From: UBA6168 sp964508135
GTDB lineage: Bacteria > Bacteroidota > Bacteroidia > Chitinophagales > Saprospiraceae
DNA length: 64,000 bases
Direction: 5' to 3'
Assembly: GCA_964508135.1 (NCBI GenBank)
Contig: CAZDSU010000019.1
Span: 1 to 64,000, forward strand
The position numbers and the translations under genes were made by a program. A model generated the notes under the pieces. It was not told the origin of the DNA and did not search any database. It saw only the letters and a list, made by a program, of their open reading frames with translations. Positions 54,181 to 62,342 of this stretch are shown piece by piece. How positions within the stretch are numbered: position 1 is the first letter of the stretch; each line of letters begins with the position of its first letter.

Positions 54181-55483
54181 CAAGAACAGCGGCTTTGAAT
54201 TGATTGCCCCTGTCTTCGTAATTTTTGAACAAATCAAAACTCGCACACGCCGGACTGAGCAGCACCACGTCGCCGCTTTCGGCGTAAATGGTGGCTCGCT
54301 CTACCGCTTCTTTAGCGCTGCGGGCTTCTTCAATATTTTTCAAAATCGGTGAAAAAACACCGCGCAATTTCTGGTTGTCCACCCCAAGGCAAATGAGTGC
54401 TTTCACTTTCTGCCTCACGAGGTCTTCGATGGGGCTGTAATCGTTGCCCTTGTCGGTGCCGCCCGCAATCCAGACCACTTGTTTTTCCATCGCTTGCAGG
54501 GCGTAAAAAACGGAATCCACGTTGGTCGCCTTGCTGTCGTTGAAGTACTCGATGCCGTTGATTTCAGCGACAAACTCCAGGCGGTGCGGGTCGTTCACGA
54601 ACGTGTTCAAGCCTTCTTGAATCGCCTCGTCGCTAACGCCCACTGCCTTTGCAGCATGGATGGCACAGCTTGCATTGAAAAAATTGTGCGGGCCTTTCAA
54701 CCTGCAATTGGTCATATCGTACTCCGAACCTGCGACTACCAACTTTTTGGTGCTATCGAAATGGGTCGGGACTTCAAGCACTCTTGGCCCTTCAGATTTA
54801 GGAAAACTTTGAGTTTTCCTAAATCTCACGATTTCGGAGTCGTCGGCATTGGTGATGAGCAAATCCTCTTTCTGTTGGTTCATGGCGATGCGGAACTTCG
54901 AGCGCACGTAGTTCTCCATTTTGTACTCGTACCTGTCCAGGTGGTCAGGCGTAATGTTGAGCAAAATGGCGATGTGCGGTCGGAAGGTCACGATGCCGTC
55001 CAACTGGAAACTGCTCAGCTCCAGCACGTGGTAATCGTACTTGTTCTCGATGATGTTCCGGGCGAAACTGTACCCTACGTTGCCTCCGATGGCTGTGTTG
55101 AAGCCCGCTGTTTTGAGCAGGTGGTGGGCCAGCCTGGTGGTGGTAGTTTTCCCGTTACTCCCCGTAATGCCAATGATGGTGGCCGACGTGTGCCGGCCCG
55201 CAAATTCAATTTCAGAAATCACTGGCTTGCCCAGGCGACGGAGTTCTGCGATGGGGGGGAGTCCGTCAGGAATGCCGGGGCTTTTGATGATTTCATCAGC
55301 CTCAAATATGCTTGTCCATGTGTGTTTGCCTTCCTCGTATGGAATGCCTTTATCTAGAAGTTCTGCCTTGTAATTTTCCTTCAAACTGCCACCATCCGAG
55401 AGGAAAACCTCGTGGCCGAGGTGCTTGGCCAAAAGTGCCGCGCCTGTGCCGCTTTCTCCGCCTCCGAGGATGGCAATTTTCAT
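54161..55483 (-). CDS. murD: UDP-N-acetylmuramoylalanine-D-glutamate ligase MurD
   Basis: 440 residues. Adds D-Glu to UDP-MurNAc-L-Ala. Seen: IAILGGGESGTGAALLAKHL, the P-loop IIGITGSNGKTTTTRLAHHL, GGNVGYSFARNII, LELSSFQLD, YFNDSKATNVDS and VVWIAGGTDKGNDYSPIEDL. At about residue 224 the codons for VRFRKTQSFPKSEG include a 15-bp-arm hairpin and look like a small in-frame insertion. The final residues (EMMNDK) are supplied by a palindromic repeat, replacing the original end. Confidence 0.96.
   Translation of the reverse strand: MKIAILGGGESGTGAALLAKHLGHEVFLSDGGSLKENYKAELLDKGIPYEEGKHTWTSIFEADEIIKSPGIPDGLPPIAELRRLGKPVISEIEFAGRHTSATIIGITGSNGKTTTTRLAHHLLKTAGFNTAIGGNVGYSFARNIIENKYDYHVLELSSFQLDGIVTFRPHIAILLNITPDHLDRYEYKMENYVRSKFRIAMNQQKEDLLITNADDSEIVRFRKTQSFPKSEGPRVLEVPTHFDSTKKLVVAGSEYDMTNCRLKGPHNFFNASCAIHAAKAVGVSDEAIQEGLNTFVNDPHRLEFVAEINGIEYFNDSKATNVDSVFYALQAMEKQVVWIAGGTDKGNDYSPIEDLVRQKVKALICLGVDNQKLRGVFSPILKNIEEARSAKEAVERATIYAESGDVVLLSPACASFDLFKNYEDRGNQFKAAVLEMMNDK
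54794..54826. repeat. hairpin inside murD coding sequence
   Basis: AGATTTAGGAAAACT, loop TTG, then the exact complement AGTTTTCCTAAATCT. Read in frame at about residue 220-230 of MurD. Confidence 0.85.
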
Positions 55484-55520
55484 GCGTTTGTTCGTGTTTG
55501 TTTTGGTTAAAAAGCCTCGT

Positions 55521-55856
55521 TTACAGTTCCAATAGCTTCGTTATTTCTTCTTTCAAAATGGGCAAATATTTGTTGACGATGCCCCAAACTATTTCGTCAG
55601 AAACCGTATCGTAACCATGAATAAATCGGTTACGGGTGTCCACGATTTTTCGTGAATTGGTTATTTCAATCTCTGGGTTTTCTTTCAAAACCCTGTTCAT
55701 TGCCTCGCCAATTATTTCAATGTTCCGTTCGATGGCCCGTTTGGTTTTCAAGTCTTTTTTGTACTCAAAAAAATCCCGTTTTTCAGGCAAAAAAGCATTG
55801 ATTTCGTCAATTGCCTTGTCAATATCTTCGAGCCAAGTTTTAGCTTCCTCTTTCAT
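55521..55856 (-). CDS. HepT-like HEPN toxin
   Basis: 111 residues from the ATG at 55856 (119 from 55880). All-helical HEPN fold of the DUF86/HepT group. The RNase-type motif R-x4-6-H is present as RNRFIHGYDTV, and ERNIEIIGEAMNRV is the conserved second helix. HepT toxins are ribonucleases silenced by a partner MNT nucleotidyltransferase that AMPylates a Tyr next to the motif; here HGYDT fits the RX4HXY form. The start overlaps the MNT gene end by 17 nt. Last gene of a three-gene cassette between mraY and murD, 37 bp before murD. Confidence 0.88.
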   Translation of the reverse strand: MKEEAKTWLEDIDKAIDEINAFLPEKRDFFEYKKDLKTKRAIERNIEIIGEAMNRVLKENPEIEITNSRKIVDTRNRFIHGYDTVSDEIVWGIVNKYLPILKEEITKLLEL

Positions 55857-56286
55857 AGACGAGCTTTTTGGTGGCGTCAATATTCTTTCTCAAGTTCGAA
55901 TTTCGGATAGCCTGTTCTTCCAGCAAATCCACCTCACGTTGAAGTAGTTTTTCCAGTTCAAATTTTAGCTCGAAGTAGTTGTCGGCGTAATCAATCGGGT
56001 CAACTTCTTCGAACTTTACGAGGAAGTCCATGTCACTTTGTTCGTTGAATTTTGAGGTTACAACAGAGCCAAAAGCGAACAATTGATGGACATTATGTGC
56101 TAGACAGAGGTTCGTCAACTTTACCGCTTTGTCAAAAAACAACCCAAGTTGATTGAGTTTTATGTCCAAGCCGAGTTTGCGATTTTCAAACATTGCCTGC
56201 CTTACTGCCTTATTACCAATTTGCTCCAACTTGGTCATTTCCAAGTAGATATTTTCACCACTCAATTTTTCAACCTCTCTTATCAT
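55840..56286 (-). CDS. MntA-like nucleotidyltransferase antitoxin
   Basis: 148 residues. The minimal nucleotidyltransferase motif is LFAFGSVVTSKFNEQSDMDF, with GS-x10-D-x-D complete, and a third acid likely in LQREVDLLEE. N-terminal to it are about 65 helical residues, more than in the shortest MntA proteins. In the known system MntA AMPylates HepT and neutralises it. Overlaps the kinase gene upstream by 4 nt and the HEPN gene downstream, so all three are translated as a unit. Confidence 0.88.
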   Translation of the reverse strand: MIREVEKLSGENIYLEMTKLEQIGNKAVRQAMFENRKLGLDIKLNQLGLFFDKAVKLTNLCLAHNVHQLFAFGSVVTSKFNEQSDMDFLVKFEEVDPIDYADNYFELKFELEKLLQREVDLLEEQAIRNSNLRKNIDATKKLVYERGS

Positions 56287-56849
56287 AGCAATTCCTTGAA
56301 TTTTAGCAGTAAGACTTCATTTTCGGTAGTTTGCTCGTCAAATTGCCCAATCGCAACTTTTTCAAACCCACCTAACCCATTATAAAACAGGGCCCACCAA
56401 TCAACTTGCCCCCTAAAATTGTCCCAGAAATTATGCAAACTTCGGTCAAACCTCCTTTTCACATCTTCTTCAGGCACTTCATGGCCGCCTTTTACAATTC
56501 TAACTTTTACCCTTTCAAAACACAATTCTGCACTATCAAGAAAAATGTAAATCAAGGTTATTTTATAGCCCAACCCTTTCGCCCGCTTCGCAACCTTATT
56601 GATGTACGAACCTGACAAGGTTGTTTCAACCACAATACTTTGCTGATTCTCAAGCACTTGGTCCAGCCTTTCAAAAAACACCCGCCCAGCTGCAATCATC
56701 GGGCTTGGGTCTCCGGCATCTGCCAACGTTTTGGCGATGTCGTCTGCGTTCAAAAAATCAAAGCCGTACTCGGCGACGTAGGGCCTGGCGAAGGTTGTTT
56801 TTCCAACGCCGTTGGCTCCGGCTATGATGATGAAGTCGGGCATGGTCAT
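56283..56849 (-). CDS. zeta-toxin-like P-loop kinase
   Basis: About 188 residues from the ATG at 56849; another ATG is at 56843. Walker A IIIAGANGVGKTTFARPYV, ETTLSGSYINKVAKRAKGLG, and the arginine-rich region IVKGGHEVPEEDVKRRFDRS typical of zeta-like ATPases. Zeta toxins phosphorylate UDP-GlcNAc derivatives and block peptidoglycan synthesis, although many chromosomal zeta-like kinases have unknown targets. It starts immediately after a palindrome and precedes an MNT/HEPN pair with a 4-nt overlap. Its lodging among peptidoglycan genes is striking. Function here is inferred. Confidence 0.83.
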   Translation of the reverse strand: MTMPDFIIIAGANGVGKTTFARPYVAEYGFDFLNADDIAKTLADAGDPSPMIAAGRVFFERLDQVLENQQSIVVETTLSGSYINKVAKRAKGLGYKITLIYIFLDSAELCFERVKVRIVKGGHEVPEEDVKRRFDRSLHNFWDNFRGQVDWWALFYNGLGGFEKVAIGQFDEQTTENEVLLLKFKELL

Positions 56850-56858
56850 TTTAACTAT

Positions 56859-56882
56859 CAATTTCCTGACATCAGGAAATTG
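56859..56882. repeat. TGACATCA-centred palindrome A
   Basis: CAATTTCCTGA, CA, TCAGGAAATTG: 11-bp arms. A further AATTGTTT/AAACAATT hairpin overlaps its right side (56879-56898). Sits directly upstream of the kinase gene. Confidence 0.85.
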
Positions 56883-56930
56883 TTTAGCAAAACAATTACA
56901 AATTCTAAATCATTGATTATCAGTGCATTC

Positions 56931-56958
56931 ATCATTTTACTGACATCAGTAAAATGAT
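56931..56958. repeat. TGACATCA-centred palindrome B
   Basis: ATCATTTTACTGA, CA, TCAGTAAAATGAT: 13-bp arms with the same centre as palindrome A, 5 bp after the mraY stop. Related to the palindromes around the KilA-N gene at 61-62.5 kb. Confidence 0.85.
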
Positions 56959-56963
56959 ACCTC

Positions 56964-58217
56964 CTACCTCACCTTCAACGTCAATATCGTCATCACCGCC
57001 AGCAAAATGCTCACTATCCAGAACCTGATGACGATTTTCGCCTCAGGTATCCCTTTCTTCTGGTAGTGGTGGTGCAGCGGCGACATCAGGAAGACCCTTC
57101 GGCCCTCGCCGTACTTCCGCTTGGTGTATTTGAAGTACGCCACCTGAATCATCACCGACAGGTTTTCCGCCAGGAATATCCCGCACATGATGGGGATGAT
57201 GAGTTCTTTGCGCAGCAGCAAGGCCATCGTGGCGATGATACCGCCCAGCGTCAAGCTGCCCGTGTCGCCCATGAACACCTGTGCCGGGTACGAATTGTAC
57301 CATAAGAACCCTGTGCAAGCACCCAACATGCAAGCGGCAAAAACCACCAACTCGCCCGTACCGGGCAGGTAGAACACGTTGAGGTAGCTCGCCAGCATCA
57401 CGTTTCCACTCACAAAGGCGAAAACACCCAACGATGAGGCTACCACGCTGCTCACACCTGTCGCCAAGCCGTCCAATCCATCGGTCAAATTGGCTGCGTT
57501 CGACACCGCAGTGATGATGAGAATCACCAGCGGAACAAAAATCAGCCAGACATTATTGTCTGATTGCCAAGGTTTTGGCAACCATTTTTCGTAATCCAAT
57601 TGGTTTTCCTTAAAAAACGGCACGTTCGTGATGTATGCCTTGTAATGCGCCATTTCGATGGTGTCGCCTTTGGCATCCCGCACATCGTAGGGAGCGCTCA
57701 CTTGCTCATACCCAAGTTCATCGGCTGGTTCTGTTTCCAGTCGTACGTTGATTTCATCGCTCTTAATCATCATCACAGCGACCAACAGCCCGCAGCCAAC
57801 CTGTCCTATCAGCTTTGACTTGGCGCTCAGGCCCTCCTTGTTCTTTTTGAAGACCTTGATGTAGTCGTCCAAAAAGCCGATGATGGCCATCCAGGTCGTC
57901 ACCAAGAGCATGATGAGCACGTAGATATTTTGCAAGTCCGCCACGAGCAGCACCGGAACGACGATGCCCATTATGATGATGACGCCGCCCATTGTCGGCG
58001 TCCCTTTTTTTGACATTTGACCCTCCAGCCCAAGGTCTCGGATGTTCTCCCCAATTTGCAGGTTGCGCAAAAACTGGATGATGCGCCCACCGAACAACAT
58101 GCTGATTATCAGCGAGATAAGCATCCCCATACCCGCCCGGAAAGTGGTGAATTGCCACAACCCGGCACCGGGAAGTTTGTATTCTTGCTCAAGCCATTGG
58201 AAAAGCTGGTAAAGCAT
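56964..58217 (-). CDS. mraY: MraY phospho-MurNAc-pentapeptide transferase
   Basis: 417 residues, integral membrane enzyme that makes lipid I. Seen: GTPTMGGVIIIMGIVVPV, FLDDYIKVFKKNKEGLSAKS, the catalytic NAANLTDGLDGLATGV, FMGDTGSLTLGGIIA and FLMSPLHHHYQKKG. It is longer than the 360 of E. coli owing to a Bacteroidota-type insert of about 60 residues (PADELGYEQVSAPYDVRDAK ... PKPWQSDNN). Complete. Confidence 0.97.
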   Translation of the reverse strand: MLYQLFQWLEQEYKLPGAGLWQFTTFRAGMGMLISLIISMLFGGRIIQFLRNLQIGENIRDLGLEGQMSKKGTPTMGGVIIIMGIVVPVLLVADLQNIYVLIMLLVTTWMAIIGFLDDYIKVFKKNKEGLSAKSKLIGQVGCGLLVAVMMIKSDEINVRLETEPADELGYEQVSAPYDVRDAKGDTIEMAHYKAYITNVPFFKENQLDYEKWLPKPWQSDNNVWLIFVPLVILIITAVSNAANLTDGLDGLATGVSSVVASSLGVFAFVSGNVMLASYLNVFYLPGTGELVVFAACMLGACTGFLWYNSYPAQVFMGDTGSLTLGGIIATMALLLRKELIIPIMCGIFLAENLSVMIQVAYFKYTKRKYGEGRRVFLMSPLHHHYQKKGIPEAKIVIRFWIVSILLAVMTILTLKVR

Positions 58218-58318
58218 ATCTCAATTGCGGATTTCGGAATGCGGATTTCGGATTTTGCCCGCCTTCGTTCGTCCTTTTGTGGTTGTTCGTTAGTGTTTTT
58301 CGTGGCTTGATGGGACGC

Positions 58319-58393
58319 AGATTGAACTGATTTGACTGATTTACACAGATTTAAAACATCAGTGATAATCTGTTCAATCAGTAAAATCTGGGT
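58319..58393. repeat. palindromic repeat between murE and mraY
   Basis: CAGATTGAACTGATTTGACT and CAGTGATAATCTGTTCAATC are approximate complements, a CAGATT-type dispersed repeat. The rest of the 177-bp gap has short GCGGATTTCGGA direct repeats. Confidence 0.6.
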
Positions 58394-58394
58394 G

Positions 58395-59858
58395 CTATCC
58401 TATCAAACCGAGCGCTTCGCTCAACTCTTTTTTATCGTCAAAATCGTGCTTCACGCCCTTGATTTCCTGGTACTTCTCATGCCCTTTGCCCGCCACCAAA
58501 ACCACATCGCCGCTTTGCGCCATTTGGCAAGCCGCCTTGATGGCTTGCCTGCGGTCAGTGATGGTCAGCGTTTTCCGCTTCGCAACGATGGGGACGCCCG
58601 ACTCCATCTCCGCCAGAATCGCCTCCGGCTCCTCGGAGCGGGGATTGTCGCTGGTCAGGATGACCTGGTCGCTGTAATCACAGGCGACTTTGGCCATCAG
58701 TGGGCGCTTGGTGCGGTCCCTGTCGCCTCCGCAGCCGCAGACTGTGATGATTTTGCCGCCGCCTTTGCGGAGCTGGTCAATCGTCGAAAGCACCTTTTCC
58801 AGCGCATCGGGCGTGTGGGCATAGTCCACGATGCCGATGACGTTGCGCTCCCGGCTCACCACTTGGTCGAAGCGACCGTCGGCGGCCCGGAGTGAGCTGA
58901 GGGCTTGCAGCACCTCCGCTTTGTTTTGACCCAAAAGCACCGCCGCCCCGTAAACGCCGAGCAAGTTGTAGGCATTGAACTCACCAATGAGGCGGGCGTG
59001 GAAGTCCGCCCCATCGAGGTCGAGGTGAAGGCCGCTCAGACTGTTTTCGAGTATTCTTGCTTTAAAATCCGCCGCCTTGCGCAGCGCAAACGTGTGGTGC
59101 TTTGCCTTCGTATTTTGCAGCATCACCTCGCCCCGCTTGTCGTCGGTGTTGACGAGTGCGAAGGCGCTTTTGGGCAAATTGTCAAAGAACAATTTCTTGG
59201 CATCTATGTAGGCCCTGAAGGTGCCGTGATAATCCAAGTGGTCGTGCGTAATGTTTGTAAACAAGCCTCCCGCAAAAAAAAGACCGGCGATTCGCCTCTG
59301 GACGACAGCATGGGAACTGACTTCCATAAAGGCGAAATCGCAGCCTGCCTCCACCATTTGTTGTATCAGTAAGTTGATGGCTCCAGCATCAGGTGTTGTG
59401 TGGGTGGATTGCACACTGCGTTTGTTCACTTTATTTTCAATCGTCGAAATCAGGCCAACTTTATAGCCCAATTGTGTAAAAAGGTCGTAGAGCAAGGTCG
59501 CCGTGGTCGTTTTCCCGTTCGTTCCGGTCACGCCGACGAGCTTGAGTTTTTCGGAGGGGCGGTCGTAAAATTCCGAGGCAATCCTTCCGAAAGCCTCGGC
59601 GCTGTCCGCCACCTGCACGTAGGTTATGTGGTCGTGCCTTTCCGTTGGCAGTTCCTCGCAAAGCACCGCCGTCGCCCCATTCTCGATGGCCTTGCCGATG
59701 AAGGCGTGGCCGTCGGTCGCCGTGCCCCGGAGGGCTGCGAAGAGGGTGCCGGGTGCTGCCTTGCGGCTGTCCAATGTCAAGGCGGTTATCTCCTGCTCCG
59801 TTGAGCCGAGGAGGGTTTTTATTTCGCTGGTGTTGAGAAGTTGGTTAAGTGTTTTCAA
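58395..59858 (-). CDS. murE: MurE ligase (meso-diaminopimelate type)
   Basis: 487 residues. Adds meso-DAP to UDP-MurNAc-dipeptide. Seen: GTLFAALRGTATDGHAFIGK, the P-loop LVGVTGTNGKTTTATLLYDL, TTPDAGAINLL, MEVSSHAVVQRRI, VDYAHTPDALEKVL, CGCGGDRDRTKRPLM and the specificity motif LTSDNPRSEEP, where DNPR indicates DAP and not lysine. Complete. Normally it follows ftsI directly, but here 2.8 kb of accessory DNA intervenes. Confidence 0.97.
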   Translation of the reverse strand: MKTLNQLLNTSEIKTLLGSTEQEITALTLDSRKAAPGTLFAALRGTATDGHAFIGKAIENGATAVLCEELPTERHDHITYVQVADSAEAFGRIASEFYDRPSEKLKLVGVTGTNGKTTTATLLYDLFTQLGYKVGLISTIENKVNKRSVQSTHTTPDAGAINLLIQQMVEAGCDFAFMEVSSHAVVQRRIAGLFFAGGLFTNITHDHLDYHGTFRAYIDAKKLFFDNLPKSAFALVNTDDKRGEVMLQNTKAKHHTFALRKAADFKARILENSLSGLHLDLDGADFHARLIGEFNAYNLLGVYGAAVLLGQNKAEVLQALSSLRAADGRFDQVVSRERNVIGIVDYAHTPDALEKVLSTIDQLRKGGGKIITVCGCGGDRDRTKRPLMAKVACDYSDQVILTSDNPRSEEPEAILAEMESGVPIVAKRKTLTITDRRQAIKAACQMAQSGDVVLVAGKGHEKYQEIKGVKHDFDDKKELSEALGLIG

Positions 59859-59880
59859 TTCAACTAGGGCTATGATTTTT

Positions 59881-60399
59881 TCAATTCACTACTTCAATGC
59901 TTAATATATCTTCAGTTGGAAATCCAACAGATTCCAGTTTTTCAATTTGCTGTTTTGATAACATCAACGAGGTTGAATTAGGAATTACTTTGATTCTTAT
60001 AGCTCCATAACTTTTTACATTTTCCTTAATATTTTTCAACAACTCAATTCTTTCTGCGTCAGTTAGTATTATTTCAATGGCAACTAAAAAATCTCCGTAA
60101 TTATCAAATGTGTCCGAATTTGGATTGATGTTAATTCCAAAAGACCTTGTAAATGATAATTTAAATAATTCCTCCCTTGAAACCTTTGGCTGCAAACCAC
60201 CATTAGCCATTATTTTCATTTCAATTTTTGATAACTCAGTTTTAAAATAGCTTAAATCAGTCTTTAATTCTTCAACGTTGGGTACAGATTCTGAGCTTTT
60301 ACCCACTTCTCTTAATTTAAACTTAGTTTCTGCAATTTTTTGCATCCAAATCGACCTAAGAGAATTTAGTTCTTCAAGAGTGAAAACAGATTCGTCCAT
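59881..60399 (-). CDS. hypothetical protein
   Basis: 172 residues, soluble, no signal or membrane segment. An N-terminal coiled-coil (LNSLRSIWMQKIAETKFKLR, then LKTDLSYFKTELSKIEMKI) is followed by a mixed region with FLVAIEIILTDAERIELLKN and a C-terminus LSKQQIEKLESVGFPTEDIL. I do not recognise it. The DNA is much richer in A+T than murE next to it, which suggests transfer. It stops 22 bp before the murE start. Confidence 0.65.
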   Translation of the reverse strand: MDESVFTLEELNSLRSIWMQKIAETKFKLREVGKSSESVPNVEELKTDLSYFKTELSKIEMKIMANGGLQPKVSREELFKLSFTRSFGININPNSDTFDNYGDFLVAIEIILTDAERIELLKNIKENVKSYGAIRIKVIPNSTSLMLSKQQIEKLESVGFPTEDILSIEVVN

Positions 60400-60432
60400 G
60401 TTGTTCTGATTAATTTAATGAATACTAGGTTT

Positions 60433-60487
60433 ACCAATTGTAACAAGTGTGTTTTATCAGCCCTAAAGTCTCGTAGTTCTTCAAGTT
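60433..60487. repeat. 55-bp direct repeat R1, copy 1
   Basis: ACCAATTGTAACAAG through CAGCCCTAAAGTCTCG to TTCAAGTT. Matches 61338-61393 at about 87% with one single-base gap. Confidence 0.75.
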
Positions 60488-60642
60488 GTATTATCTTTTT
60501 CCCCATCATTAGATTTTTTCCAACCGAAGTACGCACACAGTATTGAAAGGGCAAGTCCAGCAAAAAAGAATTTTCCCGCAACTAATTGTCCAAGAAAACC
60601 AAGCCCAAAAAACACTGCCAATACTTTAAGTACTACTTTCAT
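60481..60642 (-). CDS. small membrane protein (53 residues)
   Basis: An ATG at 60642 opens a 53-codon frame: MKVVLKVLAVFFGLGFLGQL then a second hydrophobic stretch (FFFAGLALSILCAYFGW) and a polar tail KKSNDGEKDNTT. Two transmembrane helices are likely. The longer overlapping frame at 60366-60581 has no protein-like features and is rejected. Family unknown; the stop lies inside repeat R1. Confidence 0.55.
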   Translation of the reverse strand: MKVVLKVLAVFFGLGFLGQLVAGKFFFAGLALSILCAYFGWKKSNDGEKDNTT

Positions 60643-60672
60643 TTCAAATTTTTTAGTCGTGTATTAAATATT

Positions 60673-61155
60673 TTACAAGCAGGAAATTTGCTTTTTTAAA
60701 ATACCAGCATTTGACGTGGCTTCAAAAGTTCTTAAAAGTCCATCTTGAAGTTTGAAAGAAATTGTTTTTATTTCTGACTTTTTCAGTTTCCCAATTTGAC
60801 TTTCAGAAATAAGAAACACACCTTGTGCCACTTCGCTATTACCAATGTAGGCTAACTGAGCGTTGATTAACTCAAAGGTAATCAGACTATTATCACTAAG
60901 TCGAATTGATAAATCGCCGGAAATATCCTTTGCTGCCGATTTGAAACGGACAGTAATTGTGATAAATTTCTCTTGACCATTTGATGCCGCAGCAATTCCA
61001 ACTTGAGTTGAATTGTCGAATGCAATGGGTAAAGAATTGCATTGGGTAATTGTAGTGCCATCATCTCGTGCAATCTTTTCGCAGTCACATTGCCCGTAAG
61101 TGATTCCAGATACTAAGCACACTGCTATTGATAAAAAATAGAATTTCATTTTCAT
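60673..61155 (-). CDS. secreted hypothetical protein
   Basis: About 160 residues from the ATG at 61155 (MKMKFYFLSIAVCLVSGITYG), a clear signal peptide. The mature part begins QCDCEKIARDDGTT and has a final Cys two residues from the end (ISCL); the Cys residues may pair in the periplasm. The rest is beta-rich (FITITVRFKSAAKDISGDLS). AT-rich like its neighbour. Lies between the two copies of direct repeat R1. Function unknown. Confidence 0.65.
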   Translation of the reverse strand: MKMKFYFLSIAVCLVSGITYGQCDCEKIARDDGTTITQCNSLPIAFDNSTQVGIAAASNGQEKFITITVRFKSAAKDISGDLSIRLSDNSLITFELINAQLAYIGNSEVAQGVFLISESQIGKLKKSEIKTISFKLQDGLLRTFEATSNAGILKKQISCL

Positions 61156-61237
61156 TTTAGGTATTTTATAAACATTGGTTGACATGTAGTTCCAATTGTT
61201 CAAGTTGTCTAAAATTCTTTAAATTTGAGAAGATTCA

Positions 61238-61340
61238 GACCATTTCGTTGATGTCAACAAAATGGTCAACAAACCTCTTTCGACTTGTCCCTAAACCATT
61301 TTGTTGGTGTCAACAAAATGGTCGCTCCCCGTTTTAAACC
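61238..61340. repeat. 103-bp direct repeat, copy D, with two palindromes
   Basis: Contains hairpins at 61238-61267 (GACCATTTCGTTGA, TG, then its complement) and 61295-61322 (ACCATTTTGTTGG... and complement). Matches 62440-62542 at 92 of 103 positions by eye. Confidence 0.88.
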
Positions 61341-61393
61341 AGTTGTCGCAAGTCTGTTTTAGCAGCCCTAAAGTTCCGTAGTTCTTGCAAGTT
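61338..61393. repeat. 55-bp direct repeat R1, copy 2
   Basis: ACCAGTTGTCGCAAG through CAGCCCTAAAGTTCCG to TTGCAAGTT. It is followed by a CTTGCAAGTT/AACTTGCAAG hairpin at about 61384-61406. Confidence 0.75.
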
Positions 61394-61430
61394 TGCAACT
61401 TGCAAGGCTCCGCCAGTAGCCAAAAGCCAA

Positions 61431-62261
61431 CTATTTTTCCAGCTTCTTCACCCCCTCCATCGCCTTCGCCGCTTTCAAGACCTCCACTTCCCTTTCCGCC
61501 CTTTTTGCCAAGACCGAGAAGCGTTCTTCTTGGTTGAAGCCTTGCGAAATCATGGCGGCGTTGAGGCTTTCCATGTTTGCCAGCACTTGAAGTTCTTCGA
61601 CCGTTGCCGAGTCCCGCAAGTTGCCTTTGGCTTCGGGGTTAGCGGTTTTCCATTGCTTTGCCGTCATTCCGAAGACGACTGTGTTCAGCAGGTCGGCTTC
61701 GGAGGCGAAGAAGATGGACTCCCGTTTGGTTCGCCAGTCGAGTTGGGGTACTAAATGCTCTCGAATTGCGTCGGTGTGGATATGGTAGTTTGCCTTTGCA
61801 ATCTCCCTTCTCAGGTTCCAAACCTGCCCCAGTTGTTTTGCTTCGTCATTCTTTAGCCGCTGAAACTCTTTCAGCAGGTAAAGTTGGAAAATGGGGTTCA
61901 GCCAGTAGCAGAAGTGAAGCGTGATGTCGGAATGACCGTAAGTGCTTGCACTTCTTCCCCTGCTTGATTTAATGCCTGTTGAGGCTGTATTTGTAATCCA
62001 TTTTTCTGGCGACATCGAAAAGGCGTTGCCGCCTGCTTCCTGTCGAATGTTATCAAAAATTTCACGTTTGAAACCAGTGTTGTGCATTTCTTCCCAAGCA
62101 GCCAAGTAGTCGAGCGTTGAAATGAGACGAAGCCAGTTTCTAATGACATACCTTGATTCACCGAACTTTGATGCAATGTCGGTTAGAGAGAAATAATCCC
62201 TATCCCCATCTGTCAAAAGAGCAATTTCAGTTCCCTGAACGGTTATTTTCGATTTTGCCAT
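61431..62261 (-). CDS. KilA-N domain protein (between ftsI and murE)
   Basis: 276 residues. KilA-N domain at about residues 20-150: DYFSLTDIASKFGESRYVIR (the FSLTDIA helix), LDYLAAWEEMHNTGFKREIF, KWITNTASTGIKSSRGRSAS, and HSDITLHFCYWLNPIFQLYL. The C-terminal half is helical (EFQRLKNDEAKQLGQVWNLR ... FFASEADLLNTVVFGMTAKQ) and ends in a charged coil. Widespread uncharacterised Bacteroidota proteins share this layout. It is flanked by 103-bp direct repeats, suggesting a cassette. DNA binding is inferred from the domain. Confidence 0.88.
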   Translation of the reverse strand: MAKSKITVQGTEIALLTDGDRDYFSLTDIASKFGESRYVIRNWLRLISTLDYLAAWEEMHNTGFKREIFDNIRQEAGGNAFSMSPEKWITNTASTGIKSSRGRSASTYGHSDITLHFCYWLNPIFQLYLLKEFQRLKNDEAKQLGQVWNLRREIAKANYHIHTDAIREHLVPQLDWRTKRESIFFASEADLLNTVVFGMTAKQWKTANPEAKGNLRDSATVEELQVLANMESLNAAMISQGFNQEERFSVLAKRAEREVEVLKAAKAMEGVKKLEK

Positions 62262-62342
62262 TTTGAACTATTGTTTGCTTTTGTAATCATGGTTTTGTCG
62301 TAAAGCCTGAAAAAAATCACATCCTGTTTTCTTTTTTTCGAT

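Noticed and set aside
60366..60581. 71-codon minus-strand frame
   Set aside because: Overlaps the 172-residue gene and the 53-residue membrane protein in another frame, with no recognisable features.
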